Assembly (NCBI RefSeq): GCF_947039875.1
Contig: NZ_CAMRAN010000022.1
Location: 1 to 64,000 of the forward strand
Reading direction: 5' to 3'
Source of the DNA: an uncultured Photobacterium sp.
GTDB lineage: Bacteria > Pseudomonadota > Gammaproteobacteria > Enterobacterales > Vibrionaceae
Length of the DNA stretch: 64,000 nt
Positions 59,067 to 64,000 of the stretch are shown here, in pieces. Positions within the stretch are counted from its first letter, which is position 1; the number at the start of each line of letters is the position of its first letter. The notes beneath the pieces were generated by a model. It was not told where the DNA came from. It did not search any database and saw nothing but the letters and a program-made list of their open reading frames with translations. The translations under genes were made by a program, and so were the position numbers.

Positions 59067-59841
59067 TTTGCAGCAATTACAACATCAGTTTGCGGCGGCA
59101 TTGCATTATCAACCGCATGATTTAACCACCACTATCGTCAATGACCATTTCAGTGCAGAGCAACGACTACAACTGTACTGTAATAATTTTATTATTGGCT
59201 TAACCGATGTTCTGGCAGCTGTCTATGCTACCGTTAGCGCCATGGTTGGTGATGATTGTTTCAACCACCTCGCGCGACAGCACATACTTAATCATCCGTT
59301 ATCACAAGGGGATGTCACTATTTATGGTGCTCACTTTAGCGATACTATCGCCGCTCAACCAACATTGGTTTCCACTCTGCCTTATTTAGTTGATCTCGCA
59401 CGGCTAGAATGGCAACGCGATTGTGTCAGCCGTTTAGCTTGCCACGCTGGCAACTTACCACTGCAAAAATTACGTCAACTTGAACATCAAGCCAATTCTA
59501 TTACTTCACAGCAATATTATTTTCATATTCCAACCTCAACCGACACCTTTAGCAGCCAATATGCGGTGGTGTCACTGTGGGAAATCGTTAACCATCCGCA
59601 TTCAGATCAACACCAATTATTAGCAACGCTGGATATTAATCAGCCGCAAACCGCCCTGATACAACATTACCAATGGCAAATTTGGCAGCAGCATGTCACG
59701 CCAGAATTAGTCACTTTAGTCACTGATTGTCAGCAGCAACGTCCAATTGCTGCGTTAACAACAACGCAATTAGATCTACTGCCACAGTTATTACACCACC
59801 ACTTAATTGACGATATTCGTAAGGTTAATAGTGATGATTAA
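59041..59841 (+). CDS. bufC: BufC: DUF2063 partner protein of the MNIO enzyme
   Basis: This 266-residue protein has an N-terminal DUF2063 (HvfC/BufC) domain: LQLYCNNFIIGLTDVLAAVYATVSAMVGDDCF at about residues 39-70, written here in part. DUF2063 proteins form the recognition partner that brings the precursor peptide to the MNIO enzyme. The start overlaps bufB by 26 bp and the stop overlaps the DoxX gene by 8 bp, so all are translationally coupled. Confidence 0.9.
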   Translation: MPSSATTPNLQQLQHQFAAALHYQPHDLTTTIVNDHFSAEQRLQLYCNNFIIGLTDVLAAVYATVSAMVGDDCFNHLARQHILNHPLSQGDVTIYGAHFSDTIAAQPTLVSTLPYLVDLARLEWQRDCVSRLACHAGNLPLQKLRQLEHQANSITSQQYYFHIPTSTDTFSSQYAVVSLWEIVNHPHSDQHQLLATLDINQPQTALIQHYQWQIWQQHVTPELVTLVTDCQQQRPIAALTTTQLDLLPQLLHHHLIDDIRKVNSDD

Positions 59842-60292
59842 TTTTATTCGTACCATCGACACTTTTTTTCAACAACTCGTACAACCGCTGCAACCATTAC
59901 TGTTACTTTTTAGTCGCGTTTGGGTTGCCATTGCGTTCTTTAAATCAGGACTGATCAAATATGGTAGTTGGGATAGCACTCTGTATTTATTTGAATACGA
60001 ATATCAGGTGCCTGTCTTACCTTGGCAATGGGCGGCCTATAGTGGAACAACGATTGAATTAATAGTGCCGATTTTTTTAGTGCTTGGACTATTCGCACGG
60101 CCGATGGCCATACTATTATTTGGCTTTAATATTATTGCGGTAGTGTCATACCCCGCTTTATGGCCGCAAGGGTTTTATGATCACCAATTATGGGGAATGA
60201 TGTTATTAGTTACTATATTCTGGGGCGCAGGTAAACTCTCAGTCGATCACTGGATAAGCCAGCATTATCGAAATAGCAATATCATACCGTAA
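59834..60292 (+). CDS. DoxX family membrane protein of the bufferin operon
   Basis: This 152-residue inner membrane protein has four predicted membrane segments (about 22-40, 57-77, 81-103, 115-135). The DoxX pattern RVWVAIAFFKSGLIKY begins the first. DoxX proteins accompany many bufferin and MNIO operons; their part is unknown, possibly redox or metal related. The ATG at 59834 has AAGG about ten bases upstream and overlaps the bufC stop codon. The longer reading from 59807 lacks a ribosome binding site. Confidence 0.88.
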   Translation: MINFIRTIDTFFQQLVQPLQPLLLLFSRVWVAIAFFKSGLIKYGSWDSTLYLFEYEYQVPVLPWQWAAYSGTTIELIVPIFLVLGLFARPMAILLFGFNIIAVVSYPALWPQGFYDHQLWGMMLLVTIFWGAGKLSVDHWISQHYRNSNIIP

Positions 60293-60299
60293 ACGGCTA

Positions 60300-60331
60300 A
60301 GCACCCAACAAGGCTAATCGCACTGGGTGCT
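60300..60331 (+). terminator. hairpin after the bufferin operon
   Basis: AGCACCCA and TGGGTGCT form a perfect 8-bp stem seven bases past the DoxX stop codon. No T-run follows, so it may act as an mRNA 3' stabiliser or a weak terminator. Confidence 0.5.
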
Positions 60332-60344
60332 AAATCGTGGACAT

Positions 60345-61073
60345 TTACTCTGTCGTTAAGCCGACTAATGGTAATAATTCAGCAAGCGCACTAATTTCAA
60401 TATCAGGTAAACAATTACTCGGGGTCGACGTTAATACTCGCGACTGGTCGTTATACCAACAAGCTTGTAAACCCTGTTGTTTGGCACCAAAAACATCTGT
60501 ATGTAAATGATCACCAACATGCAAAATTTGCTCAGCCGGAATATTTAAATGATTAATCGCACAGGTAAATAAATCAGCTTTCGGCTTAGCTAACCCATCG
60601 CGTCCTGCTTGGTAAATAGCACTAAAATAATCGGCCAAACCAATCTGTTGCGGATCGACATTACCATTAGTGATCCCGACCAACGGAACTTTAGCACTCA
60701 ACAATGCCAACACACGGTGAGTTTCAGCGGGAACATCAACTTTGTTGCGCTCAACTAGCACCAAATCTAACCCTTGGCGGGCCGCTAATTCAGCATCTTT
60801 AAGCCGCCATCCCAACTGCATAAAGTTAATTTTTAACGCTTCATAACGCCACGCACTGACATCATGACTCAAACTAGAATCAACCGCAGCAAGTTGTTGT
60901 TTTAAGCGTTGCCAATCATCACGGCTGATCACCATTGACGCGGGTAATAGCTGTGCTAACCAATCAAACATCGCTTGTTCTGCACGCACGATCACCGGAT
61001 GGTTATCATACAAGGTGTCATCAAGATCAAAAGTAAGGGCGTTAATCTGGCCTAACTGACGATAAAACTGCAT
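60345..61073 (-). CDS. yigB: HAD phosphatase YigB (riboflavin pathway)
   Basis: YigB dephosphorylates 5-amino-6-(5-phospho-D-ribitylamino)uracil for flavin synthesis and also acts on other sugar phosphates. The 242-residue protein has HAD motif I FDLDDTLYD (about residues 15-23), motif II GITNGN, the motif III Lys in LAKPKADLF, and motif IV HVGDHLHTDVFGA. It lies 33 bp after xerC, as in E. coli. Confidence 0.93.
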   Translation of the reverse strand: MQFYRQLGQINALTFDLDDTLYDNHPVIVRAEQAMFDWLAQLLPASMVISRDDWQRLKQQLAAVDSSLSHDVSAWRYEALKINFMQLGWRLKDAELAARQGLDLVLVERNKVDVPAETHRVLALLSAKVPLVGITNGNVDPQQIGLADYFSAIYQAGRDGLAKPKADLFTCAINHLNIPAEQILHVGDHLHTDVFGAKQQGLQACWYNDQSRVLTSTPSNCLPDIEISALAELLPLVGLTTE

Positions 61074-61106
61074 GGGAGTTCCTGAGAGTGAACACGCGAT
61101 AAAACA

Positions 61107-62015
61107 CTAACGGCGTTTCGCGCGTGGGTGAGCAGCATCATAGACTTTGGCTAAATGCTGAAAATCAAGATGGGTATAAATTTGAGTGGTGGTCAAGTTT
61201 GCATGACCCAATAACTCTTGTACAGCACGTAAATCACCACTAGATTCCAACATGTGGGTTGCAAAACTATGCCGTAATTTATGCGGATTAATATGACTGG
61301 ATACGGCCTGTTTCTGGCCCCATTCTGCCATTCTTTTTTGTACATTACGGTTTGAAATGCGATGGCCGAGTTTAGACACAAATAACCCTGTTTCATCAGC
61401 GTGGGCAATATTGTCACGCAACTTGAGCCAATTCGCTACCCACTCACGCGCCAAACCTGAAAAAGGCACAACCCGTTCTTTATCGCCTTTACCAATAACC
61501 CGCAAATCACCTTTAGTTAAGCTAATATCACGGACATTCAAATTAACCAATTCCGATAAACGTAATCCGGCACCATACATTAATTCCATCATCGCGCGAT
61601 CACGAATCGCTAATGGATCGTCATCCTTAACCTCAAGTAATTGATTCATTTCATCAACATCAAGGTTTTTGGGTAACGGACGTGCTTTGCGTGGTGCAGC
61701 CACGCCTTTAGCTGGGTTGGCCGGCAATAGTTGCTGATGCACCATATAATCAAAAAAACTGCGTAAAGCTGACAACCGCATTGCTAAACTACTGGCTTTA
61801 AGACCACTACGCATACCTTTACTGGCTATTTGGCGCACCCAGCCCGCATCAACTTGCTGCCAGTTTTCAACCCCTAGCTCTAGCAATTGTTCTGCAATAC
61901 AAGTTAATTGACGTTTATAGTTCTGTTGCGTGTGCAAACTCAGTTCACGTTCACTACGCAAATATTCATAAAAACGAGCCAGAGGTTGTTCAAAACTTGG
62001 GGGAAGCGTATTCAC
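61107..62015 (-). CDS. xerC: site-specific tyrosine recombinase XerC
   Basis: XerC works with XerD at dif to resolve chromosome dimers. The N-terminal SAM-like domain covers about residues 1-90. The catalytic domain carries the Arg in [10 protein letters not shown], the Lys in [11 protein letters not shown], HxxR in [12 protein letters not shown], the second His in [13 protein letters not shown], and the Tyr nucleophile in IYTHL. The GTG at 62015 fits homologues and has GAGG five bases upstream; upstream ATGs at 62039 and 62030 lack such a site. It directly follows dapF, with no DUF484 gene between. Confidence 0.95.
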   Translation of the reverse strand: MNTLPPSFEQPLARFYEYLRSERELSLHTQQNYKRQLTCIAEQLLELGVENWQQVDAGWVRQIASKGMRSGLKASSLAMRLSALRSFFDYMVHQQLLPANPAKGVAAPRKARPLPKNLDVDEMNQLLEVKDDDPLAIRDRAMMELMYGAGLRLSELVNLNVRDISLTKGDLRVIGKGDKERVVPFSGLAREWVANWLKLRDNIAHADETGLFVSKLGHRISNRNVQKRMAEWGQKQAVSSHINPHKLRHSFATHMLESSGDLRAVQELLGHANLTTTQIYTHLDFQHLAKVYDAAHPRAKRR

Positions 62016-62067
62016 ATAAACCTCGATCATGAGTGTCATTGATAACAATGACCCTCGTTAAAGATCA

Positions 62068-62898
62068 TTATTGAATAAATTGGCCATCAAACACATGGGC
62101 AACGGGACCGGTCATAAATAACGGTTTGCCTTCACCTGCCCAGCGAATATATAAATCACCACCCGGTAAGCAGACTTTAACATTTTCATCGAGTAAACCT
62201 TGGCTACGACCAACAGCAACAGCGGCACAAGCACCACTGCCACAAGCCTGAGTTTCACCCGCACCACGTTCATAAACACGTAATTTCACGGTGCCGCGAT
62301 CAATCACTTCCATGAAACCTGCGTTCACTCGCTCAGGGAAACGTTCATGAGATTCCAGTAATGGCCCCAGCTTTTCAACCGCAGCTGTCGCCACACTATC
62401 GACAATCGTGACACAGTGTGGGTTACCCATGCTGACAGCACCACAAAATAACGTTTGTTCACCAACACGCAATAAATAGGTTTTTTCTGCCTGTTTCGCT
62501 CGCATCGGAATTTTAGCGGGTTCAAAATTAGGGGCGCCCATGTTAACCGTAACTTGGCCGTCACTTTCCAACTTCAATATCATTTTTCCTGCTTTAGTAC
62601 TCACGGAAATATGGTATTTGTTGGTTAAACCTTTCATTGAAACAAAGCGAGCAAAACAACGGGCGCCATTGCCACATTGTTCGACTTCACTACCATCAGC
62701 ATTAAAAATACGGTAATGAAAGTCCGTTTCAGGATCATAAGGCGGTTCAACCACCAATAATTGGTCAAAACCGATCCCACGATGACGATCCGCTAAACGG
62801 CGAATCGCATCCGGTGAAAAAAATACATTTTGTGTTACACAATCTACAACAACAAAGTCATTGCCGAGCCCATGCATTTTGGAGAAGTTAATCTGCAT
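62068..62898 (-). CDS. dapF: diaminopimelate epimerase
   Basis: DapF turns LL-DAP into meso-DAP for lysine and peptidoglycan. The 276-residue protein has both catalytic cysteines, in [10 protein letters not shown] (about residues 69-78) and [13 protein letters not shown] (about 217-229). The two halves share the DapF fold. It follows lysA by 38 bp; lysA-dapF-xerC-yigB are on the same strand. Confidence 0.97.
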   Translation of the reverse strand: MQINFSKMHGLGNDFVVVDCVTQNVFFSPDAIRRLADRHRGIGFDQLLVVEPPYDPETDFHYRIFNADGSEVEQCGNGARCFARFVSMKGLTNKYHISVSTKAGKMILKLESDGQVTVNMGAPNFEPAKIPMRAKQAEKTYLLRVGEQTLFCGAVSMGNPHCVTIVDSVATAAVEKLGPLLESHERFPERVNAGFMEVIDRGTVKLRVYERGAGETQACGSGACAAVAVGRSQGLLDENVKVCLPGGDLYIRWAGEGKPLFMTGPVAHVFDGQFIQ

Positions 62899-62936
62899 GA
62901 TGTTCCTTAATTATTAAGCATCAGTTGCGACGACAA

Positions 62937-64000
62937 TCATTCAACGAGATATTCATGCTGCCAAAGTTGGTCTAACGTTTCACGAGCACGCACTAAATGT
63001 ACTTGCTCACCATCAACCATCACTTCAGCAACACGAGGGCGAGAATTATAATTAGATGCCATCACGAAACCATAAGCACCCGCAGACCTTACCGCAAGTA
63101 AGTCATTTGGCGCTAAGCATAAATGACGATCTTTACCAATAAAATCACCGGTTTCACAAATAGGCCCCACTAAATCATAACACTGACGCTCACCCTGACG
63201 TGGGATCACTGGCACAATATCTTGCCAAGCGGAATATAATGTCGGCCGAATTAAATCATTCATCGCCGCATCAACAATGGCAAAGTTTTTATATTCAGTA
63301 TGCTTTAAAAATTCCACTTTGGTCAGCAATACACCCGCATTCGCAGCAATCGCTCGCCCTGGCTCAAAAATTAATTCAAGTTCAGGATAAGCCGCCAAAC
63401 GAGATAACAATGCGGTCGCATACTCTGCGGGTAATGGGGGTTGTTCATCGTTATATGTCACCCCTAAGCCACCACCGAGATCCAAATGTTTAATCTCAAT
63501 TCCAGCCAATTTTAACTCATCAACTAATGCTAACAACCGTTCAGTTGCATCAATAAAAGGTTTCACTTCCGTCAACTGAGAGCCTATATGGCAATCCATA
63601 CCGACCACATTAAGATACGGTAATTGGTGCGCTAATTGGTAAACGTCCAGTGCACGTTCACGCGCAATACCAAATTTATTATCGCGCAAACCCGTTGAAA
63701 TATAAGGATGAGTATTAGCATCAACATCTGGGTTAATGCGTAATGAGATCGGGGCAATTTTCCCTAATTGACCCGCCACATAGTTTAACCTATCTAATTC
63801 AGGCTCAGATTCAACATTAAAACATTTAATTCCCAGCTCAAGTGCACGTTGCATTTCTTGCGCTGTTTTACCCACGCCAGAAAAAACCACTTTAGCCGGA
63901 TCGCCGCCCGCTGCTAAAACACGTTCTAACTCACCCAAAGACACGATATCAAACCCAGAACCTAACTGTGCAAGGACATTTAATACCCCAAGGTTAGAGT
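62937..64000 (-). CDS. lysA: diaminopimelate decarboxylase, 5' end outside the window
   Basis: LysA decarboxylates meso-DAP to L-lysine with PLP. The reading frame stays open to the right edge (ending ... LNVLAQLGSGFDIVS before SLGELE), so the first 60 or so residues, including the PLP-binding Lys, are off the window. Visible motifs are HIGSQ, the PLP-phosphate GGGLGVTY, EPGRAI and the catalytic CETGDF. It probably leads the lysA-dapF-xerC-yigB cluster. Confidence 0.95.
   Translation of the reverse strand, partial: SNLGVLNVLAQLGSGFDIVSLGELERVLAAGGDPAKVVFSGVGKTAQEMQRALELGIKCFNVESEPELDRLNYVAGQLGKIAPISLRINPDVDANTHPYISTGLRDNKFGIARERALDVYQLAHQLPYLNVVGMDCHIGSQLTEVKPFIDATERLLALVDELKLAGIEIKHLDLGGGLGVTYNDEQPPLPAEYATALLSRLAAYPELELIFEPGRAIAANAGVLLTKVEFLKHTEYKNFAIVDAAMNDLIRPTLYSAWQDIVPVIPRQGERQCYDLVGPICETGDFIGKDRHLCLAPNDLLAVRSAGAYGFVMASNYNSRPRVAEVMVDGEQVHLVRARETLDQLWQHEYLVE

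Noticed and set aside
1-64000. CRISPR arrays, insertion sequences, integrons or prophage genes
   Set aside because: No regularly spaced direct repeats, transposase or integrase genes (other than housekeeping xerC) or phage structural genes were seen.

Overview
The window is a stretch of a low-GC gammaproteobacterial chromosome. Protein content and gene order point to the Vibrionaceae, and the AT-rich base composition suggests Photobacterium or a close relative (inference; no marker gene was compared). Three blocks of synteny support this: murI next to an rRNA operon, a complete type II secretion (eps) operon followed by nudE and cysQ, and the bipA-glnA-glnL-glnG-hemN-yihI-engB-spf-polA block. 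The region is core chromosome. I see no phage, transposon, integron or CRISPR array.

Layout. 1-240: promoters of an rRNA operon whose genes lie off the left edge. 425-5782: a membrane-anchored RNA-binding protein, murI, a PP-loop ATPase, btuB under a cobalamin riboswitch, and trmA. 5860-10105: yijD-fabR, sthA, cysQ, nudE. 10249-21579: the twelve-gene T2SS operon gspC to gspN, transcribed leftward. 21831-29693: hslR, hslO, pckA, an AsmA-like protein, fabY, dtd, yihY. 29841-41065: a DUF2959 lipoprotein, bipA, the nitrogen-regulatory cluster glnA-(DUF4124)-glnL-glnG with NtrC sites and a sigma-54 promoter, add, hemN and a DUF2489 protein. 41069-49306: yihI, a methyltransferase, cytochrome c4, engB, polA, elbB. 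49570-57675: a GNAT protein, the queuosine-precursor transporter yhhQ, recQ, ggt, uvrD. 57923-60292: a four-gene bufferin-type metallophore operon. 60345 to the right edge: yigB, xerC, dapF and a truncated lysA.

Much of the interest lies between the genes. Four small RNA genes can be read on the minus strand. A CsrB/CsrC-family RNA with about 21 GGA motifs lies at 42462-42915. Spot 42 (spf) lies at 45238-45345. A probable third sRNA lies just downstream of Spot 42 (44881-44981). RyhB lies at 49337-49496, with Fur-box-like sequences at its promoter. Two riboswitches are visible: a cobalamin riboswitch before btuB and a very small preQ1-I-like element whose tail contains the ribosome binding site of yhhQ. 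The window thus combines nodes of carbon storage (Csr), glucose/CRP signalling (Spot 42), iron (RyhB), nitrogen (NtrBC), vitamin B12 and queuosine control.

The best candidate for a recently recognised, under-described system is the bufA-bufB-bufC-doxX operon at 57923-60292: a small Cys-rich exported peptide, an MNIO (DUF692) iron enzyme expected to modify its cysteines, a partner protein and a DoxX membrane protein. Other oddities are the absence of the DUF484 gene normally found between dapF and xerC, a 94-bp tail-to-tail coding overlap between the AsmA-like gene and fabY, and a degenerate 18-nt tandem repeat inside gspH.
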